A DNA stretch of 64,000 nt, taken from the NCBI GenBank assembly GCA_900472175.1, contig UCHD01000017.1, positions 1 through 64,000 of the forward strand, written 5' to 3'. Position 1 is the stretch's first letter. The number at the start of each line of letters is the position of its first letter. The notes below the pieces were generated by a model that saw only the letters and a list, made by a program, of their open reading frames with translations, searched no databases and had not been told where the DNA came from. A program made the translations under genes and the position numbers. The DNA is from Hyphomicrobiales bacterium. Lineage in GTDB: Bacteria > Pseudomonadota > Alphaproteobacteria > Rhizobiales > Rhizobiaceae. This document shows positions 47,212 through 55,942 of the stretch, one piece after another.

Positions 47212-47240
47212 CTTGACCAAACCCCATTAATACGCAATTT
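47212..47240 (+). promoter_or_regulatory. Candidate rpoN promoter
   Basis: CTTGAC (47212-47217) is a perfect rhizobial -35; CAATTT (47235-47240), 17 bases on, matches the CTATAT -10 at four of six positions. It would start transcription about 75 bases before rpoN. Confidence 0.4.
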
Positions 47241-47323
47241 TTGGGCCAGTTGAAGAACCGGCAATTTCACCCCCTCGAAAGATGAGAGCCGGCTCCGGTC
47301 ATCAAGCGGAGTTTTGCGTCAGA

Positions 47324-48898
47324 ATGGCACTTTCAGCCAGCCTCTTCCTGCGTCAAAGCCAGACCCTGGCGATGACGCCGCAACTGATGCAGTCGATCCA
47401 GCTGCTGCAGATGACGCATTTCGAACTGAACCAGTTCATCGAGCTCGAAGTCGAGAAAAACCCCCTGCTGGAATTCGCCAGCAATGACGACGCGCCCGCC
47501 GGGCCGGACCGCCACGGCAAGGACGACCTGCATATCACCCAGGACGAACGCAGCGACCGGGATAACGCCGACAGCGCGGCATTCGATCCGCTCGGCGACG
47601 TCTACGACAGCACGACCTCAGCGACCGGCGAGCGGATGAGCGAACAGCTCGATGCCAATTTCGAAAATGTCTTTCCTGACGATACGGCGCCGCAGCGCGC
47701 CGATGCGCCGGAACTTCTCAGCCAGTGGAAATCCATGCCCGGCGGCGGTGAAGGCGAAAGCAGCGATGGCTACGACCTCGACGATTTCGTTGCCAACCGC
47801 GTCACGCTGCGCGATTTCCTCAACGAGCAGGTTCCCTTCAGCGTGCATGGCGCGGCCGACCTGCTGATCGCCCAGCATCTGATCGACCAGCTCGACGAGG
47901 CCGGTTACCTGCATGCGGATATCACCGAGATGGCCGAACGGCTCGGCTGTGCGACAACGGATGTGGCGCGGGTGCTCGGCAGCCTGCAGCAACTCGATCC
48001 GCCGGGCGTCTTTGCCCGCTCGCTCAGTGAATGCCTAGCGATCCAGCTCAAGGCACGCAACCGGCTCGACCCCGCCATGGCAGCAATGCTCGACAATCTG
48101 GAACTGCTTGCACGGCGCGACTTTGCCAGCCTGAAGCGGATCTGTGGTGTCGATGAGGAAGACCTGATCGACATGCTTGCCGAAATCCGCAAGCTCGACC
48201 CGAAGCCCGGCACCGGTTTCGAGGCAAGCCCGTCGGAAGCGATCACGCCGGATATCGTCGTACGCCCGGCACAGGACGGCAGCTGGGCGGTGGAACTCAA
48301 TCCCGACGCTCTGCCGCGCGTCCTCGTCAACCAGACCTATTACGCGACGGTCTCCCGTCACGCGCCGAAGAACAGCGCCGATCATGCCTTTCTGACCGAA
48401 TGCCTGCAGACGGCCAACTGGCTGACCCGCAGCCTCGATCAGCGGGCCAAGACGATCATGAAAGTGGCAACCGAGATCGTCCGCCAGCAGGACGCCTTCC
48501 TGATCAACGGCGTCGAGCACCTGAAGCCTCTCAACCTGAAGACTGTCGCCGATGCCATCAAGATGCATGAATCGACAGTCAGCCGCGTCACCTCGAACAA
48601 ATATATGCTGACGCCGCGCGGGCTGTTCGAGCTGAAATACTTCTTTACGGTCTCGATCGGATCAGCCGAGGGTGGCGATGGACACTCGGCGGAATCCGTG
48701 CGTCACCGCATCCGCAACATGATCGTTCTGGAGAGCCCGGACGCCGTCCTTTCGGATGATGATATCGTTGATCTCCTGAAAAAGGGGGGGGTCGATATCG
48801 CCCGCAGGACTGTAGCGAAGTACCGCGAAGCGATGAACATCGCCTCCTCCGTGCAGCGCCGCAGAGAGAAGAAGGCACTTGCCAAGGTCTCGGCCTGA
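47324..48898 (+). CDS. rpoN: RNA polymerase sigma-54 factor RpoN
   Basis: RpoN directs transcription from -24/-12 promoters of nitrogen, C4-dicarboxylate and other genes, activated by enhancer-binding proteins. The 524-aa protein has the Gln-rich region I (LRQSQTLAMTPQLMQSIQLLQM), an acidic region II, the core-binding region III and the C-terminal RpoN box ARRTVAKYRE at 493-502. The start at 47324 (MALSASLFLRQ) is standard; 14 codons upstream in frame are ignored. It is followed by hpf and ptsN, a classic sigma-54 neighbourhood. Confidence 0.96.
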   Translation: MALSASLFLRQSQTLAMTPQLMQSIQLLQMTHFELNQFIELEVEKNPLLEFASNDDAPAGPDRHGKDDLHITQDERSDRDNADSAAFDPLGDVYDSTTSATGERMSEQLDANFENVFPDDTAPQRADAPELLSQWKSMPGGGEGESSDGYDLDDFVANRVTLRDFLNEQVPFSVHGAADLLIAQHLIDQLDEAGYLHADITEMAERLGCATTDVARVLGSLQQLDPPGVFARSLSECLAIQLKARNRLDPAMAAMLDNLELLARRDFASLKRICGVDEEDLIDMLAEIRKLDPKPGTGFEASPSEAITPDIVVRPAQDGSWAVELNPDALPRVLVNQTYYATVSRHAPKNSADHAFLTECLQTANWLTRSLDQRAKTIMKVATEIVRQQDAFLINGVEHLKPLNLKTVADAIKMHESTVSRVTSNKYMLTPRGLFELKYFFTVSIGSAEGGDGHSAESVRHRIRNMIVLESPDAVLSDDDIVDLLKKGGVDIARRTVAKYREAMNIASSVQRRREKKALAKVSA

Positions 48899-49004
48899 GA
48901 GCCGCCGTCGCGCGACGGCAACCCATTGCCTGCCCTTGTTATCCCCGACATCCCGGCAATATGCGGACTTTCGGCTTCAAATTCCGGATTTCTTAACTGT
49001 TTCG

Positions 49005-49033
49005 TTGACTCAAGCAACAACCGGTAGTATGAG
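49005..49033 (+). promoter_or_regulatory. Candidate hpf promoter
   Basis: TTGACT (49005-49010) and TATGAG (49028-49033) are 17 bases apart, giving a leader of about 150 bases. In the leader an ACGCAA/TTGCGT stem (49100-49118) encloses a pure-T loop. Confidence 0.4.
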
Positions 49034-49191
49034 GCCGCCGCAATGGGCACCGGCATACAGCCTGCCTTAAGCATATCCCTCCAAATCCCGGCCGTTCCGA
49101 CGCAATTTTTTTTTGCGTGCGTGAAATGCTTGGATGACGGATGCGGTTGGAATAGACTGGCTACGCAAATCACGAAAAGAGAGGAAACTCC

Positions 49192-49767
49192 ATGAGTGTG
49201 CGTGTATCCGGTAAACACATGGAAATCGGCGAAACGTTTCGTCTTCGGATCGAAGACCAGATCGAACAAGCTGTAACCAAATATTTTGACGGAGGGTATT
49301 CAAGCCAAGTCACTGTGGAAAAGTCTGGATCGCGTTTCAGCGCCGATTGCAAGATACACCTCGATTCTGGTGCTGCCTTGCAGGCGAGCGGCGAAGCAAA
49401 CGACCCGCAAGCGGCATTTGACGCAGCGTCGGAGCGGATTGCCAAGCGCATCCGCCGGTACAAGCGCAAGCTCAAGGACCACCACAATGGCAATGGCCAT
49501 GCTGGATTTGCTGAAGTAGCCTACACCGTAATGGATTCAGTGCCCGATGAAGACGATGAGCTTCCGGACAATTATGCACCGACGATCGTTGCGGAGAGTT
49601 CAAAACAACTGAAGACAATGTCTGTCGCAAACGCCGTCATGGCGCTCGACATGACAGATGATCCCGTTCTGATGTTCCGTAGTCCTGGCAATGAACAGTT
49701 GAATATCGTCTATCGACGCAACGATGGAAACATTGGCTGGATCGACGCAGCCAATATAAAGGGTTAA
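49192..49767 (+). CDS. hpf: Ribosome hibernation promoting factor, long form
   Basis: The 191-aa long-form HPF dimerises 70S ribosomes into inactive 100S particles in stationary phase or stress. An N-terminal S30AE domain (about 1-100; MSVRVSGKHMEIGETFRLRIEDQIE, AFDAASERIAKRIRRYKRKLKDHH) is followed by a linker and the C-terminal dimerisation domain (about 135-190; DPVLMFRSPGNEQLNIVYRRNDGNIGWIDA). GAGAGGAAA gives a strong ribosome site. It lies between rpoN and ptsN, as is common, and is followed by a strong terminator. Confidence 0.95.
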   Translation: MSVRVSGKHMEIGETFRLRIEDQIEQAVTKYFDGGYSSQVTVEKSGSRFSADCKIHLDSGAALQASGEANDPQAAFDAASERIAKRIRRYKRKLKDHHNGNGHAGFAEVAYTVMDSVPDEDDELPDNYAPTIVAESSKQLKTMSVANAVMALDMTDDPVLMFRSPGNEQLNIVYRRNDGNIGWIDAANIKG

Positions 49768-49775
49768 GTGGATGA

Positions 49776-49818
49776 TGTCCGGGGCCGGTCAGCCGGCTCC
49801 GGACAGTCTGCTTTTTTT
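49776..49818 (+). terminator. Terminator of hpf
   Basis: A 13-bp stem (TGTCCGG, a G-T pair, then GCCGG; loop TCAG) at 49776-49805 is followed after 6 bases by T7 (49812-49818). It begins 8 bases after the hpf stop, so ptsN probably has its own promoter in the next 125 bases. Confidence 0.75.
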
Positions 49819-49944
49819 CTGGTGGTTTACGCATGGAAGACCGTTGACGGTCCGCCGGTAAAGCGCCGAGAGAAGAATGGATGGAGCCGCCGTCCGGCAT
49901 TTTGCCGGGCGATGCGGTTTCTACCTGCGAACGAGGACAAAAGA

Positions 49945-50409
49945 ATGGCATTGGCAGGCTTGCTGCAGCAGAATGCGATACTTCCGGCCATGAAGGCCAA
50001 TTCGAAGAAGCAGTTGCTTCAGGAATTGGCGGCAAAAGCATCCAAGATCACGGATTTGCCCGAACGGGAAATCTTCGACGTTATCCTTCAGCGCGAACGA
50101 CTGGGCTCGACCGGTGTCGGCAACGGCATTGCCATCCCGCATGGCAAGCTTGGCCACCTGTCGTCGATCGTTGGCATTTTTGCGCGCCTGGAAACACCGG
50201 TCGATTTCGAAGCGCTGGACGACCAGCCGGTCGATCTGGTCTTCCTGCTGCTCGCGCCGGAAGGTGCCGGCGCCGATCATTTGAAGGCATTGTCGCGGAT
50301 CGCACGCGTGTTGCGCGACCCGGAAATGGTCGCTCGTCTGCGTGCGACCGATTCCGCCTCCGCCATCTACGCCTTCCTCAGCGACGATCAGGCCTCCAAC
50401 GCCGCCTGA
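49945..50409 (+). CDS. ptsN: Nitrogen-regulatory PTS protein EIIA(Ntr), PtsN
   Basis: PtsN is the phosphate acceptor of the PTS-Ntr chain (PtsP-NPr-PtsN), which adjusts potassium uptake, ABC transporters and nitrogen responses in rhizobia. The 154-aa EIIA type-2 domain has the phospho-His H66 in GNGIAIPHGKLGHL. The ATG at 49945 is preceded by GAGGA; upstream in-frame sequence runs through the hpf terminator and is not coding. Other PTS-Ntr genes are not in the window. Confidence 0.95.
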   Translation: MALAGLLQQNAILPAMKANSKKQLLQELAAKASKITDLPEREIFDVILQRERLGSTGVGNGIAIPHGKLGHLSSIVGIFARLETPVDFEALDDQPVDLVFLLLAPEGAGADHLKALSRIARVLRDPEMVARLRATDSASAIYAFLSDDQASNAA

Positions 50410-50418
50410 TCCGATCCC

Positions 50419-51225
50419 TCAATACAGGTTATGCTGATTGAGATGGTCGATGAAAATGCGAAACAGCTCCGCCTGGCTGGAAATGGCCAGGCGCTTGTAG
50501 ATGTTCTTGCGGTGAATGCGCACCGTCCCTTCCGAAATGCCGATGCTTTCACCGATCGATGCATTGCTGTGCCCGCGCAGGATAAGCCGCACGATGTTGC
50601 GCTGCTGCAGCGTCAGCCGGTCGGCGCAAAGCCGGCCAAAAGCTTCCTCCATCAGATCATCCTGACCGGCCTGCGGAAATGCGCGGCTTGTCTCGCGCTT
50701 CCAGCTTGACCGGATCGCCGCCTGCACGATCGGTTCGTAGGCGCGCAGGTTCTCCAGCTCGCTGTCGCTGAATCCCGAATGGCCCTTCACCCGCATCAGA
50801 GAATAGGTGGCCGTGACACCGCCATCCAGCGGCACCAGAAATCCGATTTCCTCGACCAGCGATCCTTCCTCCGTCGATACACACGGATGAACCTCCCGCG
50901 AAGTGCTGAACTGCGTGTCAAAAAACTCATCCGGCGCCAGATCCCGCATCCGCCATAGGCCGGCAGGGTGACTGTTGTTGCAGGCGACATAAAACGGATC
51001 GAGCAGATAGGCGCCGCCGAGATAGGCTGCCCAGGCCTTGGGTGCAACATGCCGGGTATATCCGTCATGCAGCAGGAGCGGACGGGCATCGTAGGGAAAG
51101 ACGAAGACGCCGGACAAATCGAAACCGGCGACCTGCCGCAGCATGGCATCGAGCGCTTCGCCGAATCCCGGCGTCGAGAGACCATCGATCAACGCGGCAA
51201 TCTGGCGGGATTCGTCTGGCAGCAA
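50419..51225 (-). CDS. LuxR-family transcriptional regulator (solo)
   Basis: The 268-aa protein has a C-terminal LuxR helix-turn-helix (about 203-260; LTLQQRNIVRLILRGHSNASIGESIGISEGTVRIHRKNIYKRL). The N-terminal region (about 20-180) is a PAS/GAF-like sensor with GAYLLDPFYV; it does not clearly show the residue set of AHL-binding domains, so the ligand is open. No luxI gene is present. It starts at TTG (51225) with AAGGA upstream. It is divergent from the SDR gene with a palindrome between them and is the probable regulator of the SDR-oxidase-TPP cassette. Confidence 0.88.
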   Translation of the reverse strand: MLPDESRQIAALIDGLSTPGFGEALDAMLRQVAGFDLSGVFVFPYDARPLLLHDGYTRHVAPKAWAAYLGGAYLLDPFYVACNNSHPAGLWRMRDLAPDEFFDTQFSTSREVHPCVSTEEGSLVEEIGFLVPLDGGVTATYSLMRVKGHSGFSDSELENLRAYEPIVQAAIRSSWKRETSRAFPQAGQDDLMEEAFGRLCADRLTLQQRNIVRLILRGHSNASIGESIGISEGTVRIHRKNIYKRLAISSQAELFRIFIDHLNQHNLY

Positions 51226-51251
51226 AGCGGACTTTCCTTCGTCAAGCGATC

Positions 51252-51267
51252 TATCCCCTATGGGATA
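51252..51267. promoter_or_regulatory. Candidate operator between LuxR regulator and SDR gene
   Basis: TATCCC and GGGATA flank a 4-base centre, giving a small palindrome 27 bases upstream of the regulator start and 61 upstream of the SDR start. The position fits a LuxR-type site controlling both directions. Confidence 0.4.
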
Positions 51268-51328
51268 TCGACAGCCCCCATTGCGTCAACAATAATCCTT
51301 GAAAAGCAAGAGCACGAGGAGAACGGCA

Positions 51329-52096
51329 ATGGCAGGCAGGCTTTCAGGAAAGACCGCACTGATCAGTGGAGGCGCCGGAGGATGCGGCCTTGCGGCCTCC
51401 CAGCTTTTTGCCCGCGAGGGCGCACGCGTCGGCATCGTTGACCTGCCGCGCAGCAAGGGCGAAGAGGTTGCTGCCCAAATCCGCGCCGAGGGTGGACAGG
51501 CCGTCTTCGCACCGGCGGATGTTTCTGTTTCCTCCGAGGTCAAGACAGCTGTCAAAGCCGTCGAGGATGCGCTTGGAGCGATTACCGTTCTCTTCAATCA
51601 TGCCGGCATTCTCGCCGTCGGACCTTTCCTGGAAACGGAAGAGGATGAGTGGGACCGGCTGATGGCGGTCAACGTGCGCTCGATGTTCCTGATGACCAAG
51701 GCCGTGCTGCCCGGCATGCTGGCGGCCGGTGGCGGCAGCATCGTCTCGACCTCCTCGATCTCGGCCGTTGCCGCGACGCCGATGGAGGTGCTTTACGACA
51801 CGACCAAGGGGGCCTGCCACATGTTCGCCCGGGCGATTGCGGTGGAATTCCGCGACCGCGGTATCCGCTCAAACGCTGTCTGCCCCGGCTTCATCGCCAC
51901 CGACCACGGCAAGCGCGAACTGGTCGGCCTTGCCAAATATGGCGTCGATGTTTCCGATGCGGCAATTGCCGCCCAGCAGGGCCGGATGTGTGATCCGATG
52001 GAGGTGGCGCAAGCCGCGCTGTTCCTGGCGAGTGATGAGTCGAGCTTCGTCAACGGCACGCATCTGTTTGTCGACAACTGCTTCACGGCGGTCTGA
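51329..52096 (+). CDS. Short-chain dehydrogenase/reductase
   Basis: The 255-aa classical SDR would oxidise or reduce a hydroxyl/keto group with NAD(P). It shows the nucleotide-binding SGGAGGCGLAAS (about 13-24), NHAGIL in place of the usual NNAG, the catalytic Ser in VSTSSIS and the YDTTK (YxxxK) motif. Asp 37 in IVDLPRS at the end of beta-2 suggests NAD preference. GGAG precedes the ATG at 51329; 10 codons further upstream in frame are ignored. It is the first gene after the divergent LuxR, 23 bases ahead of the FAD oxidase, so they are likely one operon. Substrate unknown. Confidence 0.9.
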   Translation: MAGRLSGKTALISGGAGGCGLAASQLFAREGARVGIVDLPRSKGEEVAAQIRAEGGQAVFAPADVSVSSEVKTAVKAVEDALGAITVLFNHAGILAVGPFLETEEDEWDRLMAVNVRSMFLMTKAVLPGMLAAGGGSIVSTSSISAVAATPMEVLYDTTKGACHMFARAIAVEFRDRGIRSNAVCPGFIATDHGKRELVGLAKYGVDVSDAAIAAQQGRMCDPMEVAQAALFLASDESSFVNGTHLFVDNCFTAV

Positions 52097-52119
52097 ACAA
52101 TCAAGGGGAGAATGGGATC

Positions 52120-53355
52120 ATGATGGAAGCAGGCGGCCACTGGCGCAACTGGGTGGGAAATCAATCGTGCATCGTCCGGCACCGGGGCGCGCCCGACAGC
52201 GAGGCGGCTCTGGCCGAAATGGTCCGGGAGGCAACCTCGAACGGTTTGAACGTTCGCTGTGCCGGTTCGGGCCATTCGTTCACGCCGGTGGCACTGACGA
52301 GCGGGCTACACCTGACGCTCTCTGGCCTGCAGGGCATCAGCCATATCGACACGGCGCGCAAGCGCGTCTCCGTCCATGCCGGCACGACGATCAACACGCT
52401 CGGCAAGGCGTTGAAGCGCAACGGCCTGTCGATGATCAACCAGGGCGACATCGACAGCCAGGCGCTGGCGGGCGCGCTGACCACCGGAACCCACGGCACT
52501 GGCATCAAGCTTGGCAACATGGCCTCGCAGATCGTCGGCATGCGGCTGGTGCAGCCGGATGGCAGCATTCTTGCCATCGATGACAGCGAACCGGACATGC
52601 TGAACGCCGCCCGCGTTTCCATCGGCATGCTCGGCGTCATCTCCGAGATCACCCTGCAGGTGATGGACAGCTACAATCTGCATGAAAAGCTGTGGCGTTG
52701 CACCTTTGACGAATGCATGGAGCAACATGACGATCTGGCCGCCAACCACCGGCATTTCGGCTTCTTCTGGTGCCCGGTGCCGGAAAGCCGCCATTGCTAC
52801 TGCCTGCCGGACACATCCTCGGTCTCGACCACGACGAGCCTTTCCGACGTCTGCGAGATGAAAACCATCGACATCACCGATCAGCCGCCGATGGAGAGCG
52901 CCTTCGAGAAGATCGCTTATTCCTCGGAAATCTACCCGATTGAATATGTGCCGAACTTCCACGAACTCGAATACGCCGTGCCGGTCAAATACGGCAAGCA
53001 GGCCTGCACGGAAGTGCGCAAGCTGATGCTGGAGAAACATCCGACCTGCATCTACCCGATCGAATACCGCTTCACCGCCGGCGACGGCGGCTGGATCAGC
53101 CCGTTCTTCGAACAGGATTCGATCACGCTGTCGGTCTCGGGCCAGCCCGGCACGGATTACTGGAACTATCTCAAGGACGTCGACGATATCCTGCGCCAGT
53201 TCGGCTCCCGCCCGCATTGGGGCAAGCTACATTTCCTCGGCGCCGAGGATGTGACGGCGCTTTATCCCCGCGCCGGGGATTTCCGGGCGCTGCGCAACAA
53301 GCTCGATCCGGAAGGGCGGTTCCTGAATGATCACTTGAAACAGTTGTTTGGGTAA
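52120..53355 (+). CDS. FAD-linked sugar-lactone/alditol oxidase (D-arabinono-1,4-lactone oxidase family)
   Basis: The 411-aa protein has an N-terminal FAD-binding PCMH domain (about 14-185) with AGSGHSFTP, whose H52 is placed to bind FAD covalently, and GALTTGTHGTG. The C-terminal ALO domain (about 190-411) ends with an HWGK motif (RPHWGKLHF), the family's HWxK signature. Relatives oxidise L-gulono-, L-galactono- or D-arabinono-lactone or free alditols such as xylitol, making hydrogen peroxide or passing electrons on. An AAGGGGAG site precedes two adjacent ATGs (52120, 52123). Substrate cannot be read; the cassette around it suggests polyol or sugar-acid breakdown. Confidence 0.88.
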   Translation: MMEAGGHWRNWVGNQSCIVRHRGAPDSEAALAEMVREATSNGLNVRCAGSGHSFTPVALTSGLHLTLSGLQGISHIDTARKRVSVHAGTTINTLGKALKRNGLSMINQGDIDSQALAGALTTGTHGTGIKLGNMASQIVGMRLVQPDGSILAIDDSEPDMLNAARVSIGMLGVISEITLQVMDSYNLHEKLWRCTFDECMEQHDDLAANHRHFGFFWCPVPESRHCYCLPDTSSVSTTTSLSDVCEMKTIDITDQPPMESAFEKIAYSSEIYPIEYVPNFHELEYAVPVKYGKQACTEVRKLMLEKHPTCIYPIEYRFTAGDGGWISPFFEQDSITLSVSGQPGTDYWNYLKDVDDILRQFGSRPHWGKLHFLGAEDVTALYPRAGDFRALRNKLDPEGRFLNDHLKQLFG

Positions 53356-53490
53356 TATTATGCAGTCTGGCCGTCGCGACAGATAATGCACTGCCACGCA
53401 AATTGTTGGGAGACGGTGAGCGTGGTAGAGACATCAAGCGCTCATCGTTCGTGAGCGATCTCGCGGAAATGGGCGGATGGGAGGCTGACC

Positions 53491-55044
53491 ATGAACGGTG
53501 CTGATATTCTGTGCGACGTGCTGTTGGCCAATGACGTCAATGTCTGTTTCGCCAATCCCGGCACGTCGGAAATGCATTTTGTCGCGGCTCTCGATCGCCG
53601 GCCGGACATGCGCTGCGTGCTGGGGCTTTTCGAAGGCGTTGTGACGGGTGCTGCCGACGGTTATGCGCGAATGACCGGCCGTCCGGCCGCGACGCTGCTT
53701 CACACAGGACCGGGATTGGCAAACGGGCTCGCCAACCTTCACAACGCCCGGCGTGCCCGCATTCCCATGATCAATGTCGTCGGCGACCATGCCTCCTACC
53801 ATCTTCCTCTCGACGCGCCGCTGACATCGGATATCGAGAGCCTGGCTGCGCCGATGTCCAACTGGGTACGGCGGATCGAAGGCCCGGACGACGTAGCCGC
53901 GGCAACGAAAGCCGCGATCGAGGCCTCGCTGGCGCCTCCGGGTATCGCGACCCTCATCCTTCCTGGCGACGCGGCGTGGGGCGAGGCACGGCCGCCTGCA
54001 TCGGCCGTCATCAACCGGCCCCAGCCTTCTGCCATCAAGAGTGAGGCAATCCGCAGTGCAACGGAAGCGATCCGCAAAGCCCGCGGCCGGAGTGCAATCC
54101 TTGTCAGGGGATTGGCAGCACAGGCTGATGCCCTCGAGATCGCCGGACAAATTTCGGCGGCACTCGATGTGCGCCTGTTCACCGAAGTTCAGGTGGCTCA
54201 CATGCAGCGCGGTGCCGGCCGTGTCGCGCCGGCCCGCATTCCCTACCCGATCGACGCGGCGCTGGAGGTCCTGGCCGATATCGACGTTCTCGTCCTCGCC
54301 GGCGCGCGGGAGCCGGTGGCTTTCTTCGCTTATCCCGACAAGCCCGGGCGGCTCGTTCACAAAGACTGCCAGGTTCTGACCTTGGCTGATCATGGCGAGG
54401 ACCTGAAAACGGCGCTGGAACAACTCCGCGATGAATTGGGAATCAAAAGCTCCCAGGCCGTACTGCTGGCAAAGACACTCCCGGATGAAGGGCGGCCCAG
54501 CGGAGCGTTGACGGAAGATGCAGTCGCTGTGATCGTGGCGCAAAAACTTCCGGACAATGCCATCGTTTGCGATGAAGCCATTACCTCCGCGCGACGGTTC
54601 TTTTCACTGTCGCAACAGTCGGCGCCTCATGATTTCATGATGAACACCGGCGGTGCCATCGGTATCGGCATCCCCTTGTCCATCGGAGCCGCGATCGCAT
54701 GCCCGGACCGCAAGGTCTTGAACCTTCAGGCTGACGGAAGCGGGATGTATACCATTCAGGGCCTGTGGACCCAGGCGCGGGAAAATCTCGACATTATCAC
54801 CATCGTCTTCGCCAACCGCACCTATGCCGTGCTGCATGGCGAAATGCGCAATGTCGGGGTTCAGACCATTGGGGAAAACGCCCGGAAAATGCTGGATCTC
54901 GACAATCCGGCGCTGGACTGGGTGTCGATGGCAAAGGGAATGGGCGTCGAAGCGGCGCGTGCCAGCTCCTGCGAGGCGTTCATCTCTCTCCTCGACCATG
55001 CGCTGTCGCGCCATGGGCCGTTCTTGATTGAGGCCGTTATCTGA
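53491..55044 (+). CDS. Thiamine-diphosphate-dependent enzyme, acetolactate synthase/benzoylformate decarboxylase-like
   Basis: The 517-aa protein has the three-domain fold of the pyruvate-decarboxylase group: PYR domain with catalytic Glu 48 in LGLFEGVVTGAADGYARM, a central domain (about 185-310) and a PP domain (about 350-515) with the Mg/ThDP motif QADGSGMYTIQGLW ending in FANRTY. Canonical proteins have GDG; here it is ADG. It is shorter than true acetohydroxyacid synthases (about 570-590 aa), and no small subunit lies nearby, so branched-chain synthesis is unlikely. GGGAGG precedes the ATG. A 135-base gap from the oxidase leaves co-transcription open. Confidence 0.85.
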   Translation: MNGADILCDVLLANDVNVCFANPGTSEMHFVAALDRRPDMRCVLGLFEGVVTGAADGYARMTGRPAATLLHTGPGLANGLANLHNARRARIPMINVVGDHASYHLPLDAPLTSDIESLAAPMSNWVRRIEGPDDVAAATKAAIEASLAPPGIATLILPGDAAWGEARPPASAVINRPQPSAIKSEAIRSATEAIRKARGRSAILVRGLAAQADALEIAGQISAALDVRLFTEVQVAHMQRGAGRVAPARIPYPIDAALEVLADIDVLVLAGAREPVAFFAYPDKPGRLVHKDCQVLTLADHGEDLKTALEQLRDELGIKSSQAVLLAKTLPDEGRPSGALTEDAVAVIVAQKLPDNAIVCDEAITSARRFFSLSQQSAPHDFMMNTGGAIGIGIPLSIGAAIACPDRKVLNLQADGSGMYTIQGLWTQARENLDIITIVFANRTYAVLHGEMRNVGVQTIGENARKMLDLDNPALDWVSMAKGMGVEAARASSCEAFISLLDHALSRHGPFLIEAVI

Positions 55045-55093
55045 CGGGTAACCGCAAGACCCCGAGAGCCTTACGTCAAACCTGCGTGACCAG

Positions 55094-55208
55094 GTTTTCC
55101 CTCCCCCTTGATGGGGGAGGTCGGAGCGAAGCTTGGGGGGAATGAGGGGGTACAAAGATCACCCCACCCCGGCACTGCGTGCCGGCCCTTTCCCTCAAGG
55201 AGAGGGTA
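55094..55208. repeat. RIME-like palindromic intergenic repeat
   Basis: This gene-free segment has three stem-loops: CCTCCCCC with GGGGGAGG (55100-55120), CCGGCAC with GTGCCGG (55169-55185), and CCTC/GAGG-type pairing at 55192-55206. The G/C-run style and palindromic arms are typical of short repeats scattered through Rhizobiaceae genomes. It ends four bases before the grpE stop and separates the TPP gene from grpE, possibly acting as a convergent terminator. Confidence 0.65.
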
Positions 55209-55212
55209 AAAA

Positions 55213-55827
55213 TCAGGCGGCCGGGGTTTCGTCTGTTGCGGGCGCCTTCGGGCCACCCTTGGCGACGCCAACCATGGCCGGGCGCAGGACGCGTTCGCCG
55301 ATCGTGTAACCGGCCTGAACGACCTGGACGACAGTGTTGTTCGGAACTTCCGGATTCGGAACTTCGAACATCGCCTGATGGAAGTTCGGGTCGAACTTCT
55401 GGCCGACCGGCTCCAGCTTCTGGACGCCATGGCGCTCAAGCGCCGACAGCATCGCGCGTTCGGTCATTTCAACGCCCTCGATCAGGGAGTTCAGACCAAC
55501 ATCACCAGCTTCGCGGGCTTCGGCCGGAATGGCATCGAGCGCGCGGCGAAGGTTGTCCGAAACGGCCAGCATGTCGCGGGCAAAACCGGCGACGGAATAG
55601 GACTTGGCATCCTTCACGTCGCGGGCAGTGCGGCGGCGCAGGTTGTCCATTTCGGCGGCAAGGCGCAGGTAGCGGTCGCGCATGTCGGCCGCTTCGGCCT
55701 TGGCAAGCTCCAACGGATCCGGCTCGGAAACGGCTGCCTCGACCTGCTCATCGGTGGCCTCTGCATAGGCTGCAGCGGCTTCGTCCGCGTTCACTTCAGC
55801 ACCATGTTTGTTCATATCGTCGGTCAT
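55213..55827 (-). CDS. grpE: Co-chaperone nucleotide exchange factor GrpE
   Basis: GrpE releases ADP from DnaK. The 204-aa protein has an acidic Ala/Glu-rich start, a long coiled coil (about 45-100; [24 protein letters not shown]-like segment) and the C-terminal beta domain (about 135-190; [39 protein letters not shown]). The start at 55827 has GGAGACCG upstream; 23 more codons are open but unconserved. It lies 115 bases downstream of hrcA on the same strand, the usual hrcA-grpE order. Confidence 0.95.
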   Translation of the reverse strand: MTDDMNKHGAEVNADEAAAAYAEATDEQVEAAVSEPDPLELAKAEAADMRDRYLRLAAEMDNLRRRTARDVKDAKSYSVAGFARDMLAVSDNLRRALDAIPAEAREAGDVGLNSLIEGVEMTERAMLSALERHGVQKLEPVGQKFDPNFHQAMFEVPNPEVPNNTVVQVVQAGYTIGERVLRPAMVGVAKGGPKAPATDETPAA

Positions 55828-55942
55828 GACGGTCTCCGGAATGTCAGTATGTCTAGGATTTGGTGTCGATATCGAGCTTTGAGGCCGAAAAATCAAGGGT
55901 GCAATCGAAAGCTGCCGGAAAAACCGGCCGCTTCGCGGCTGG

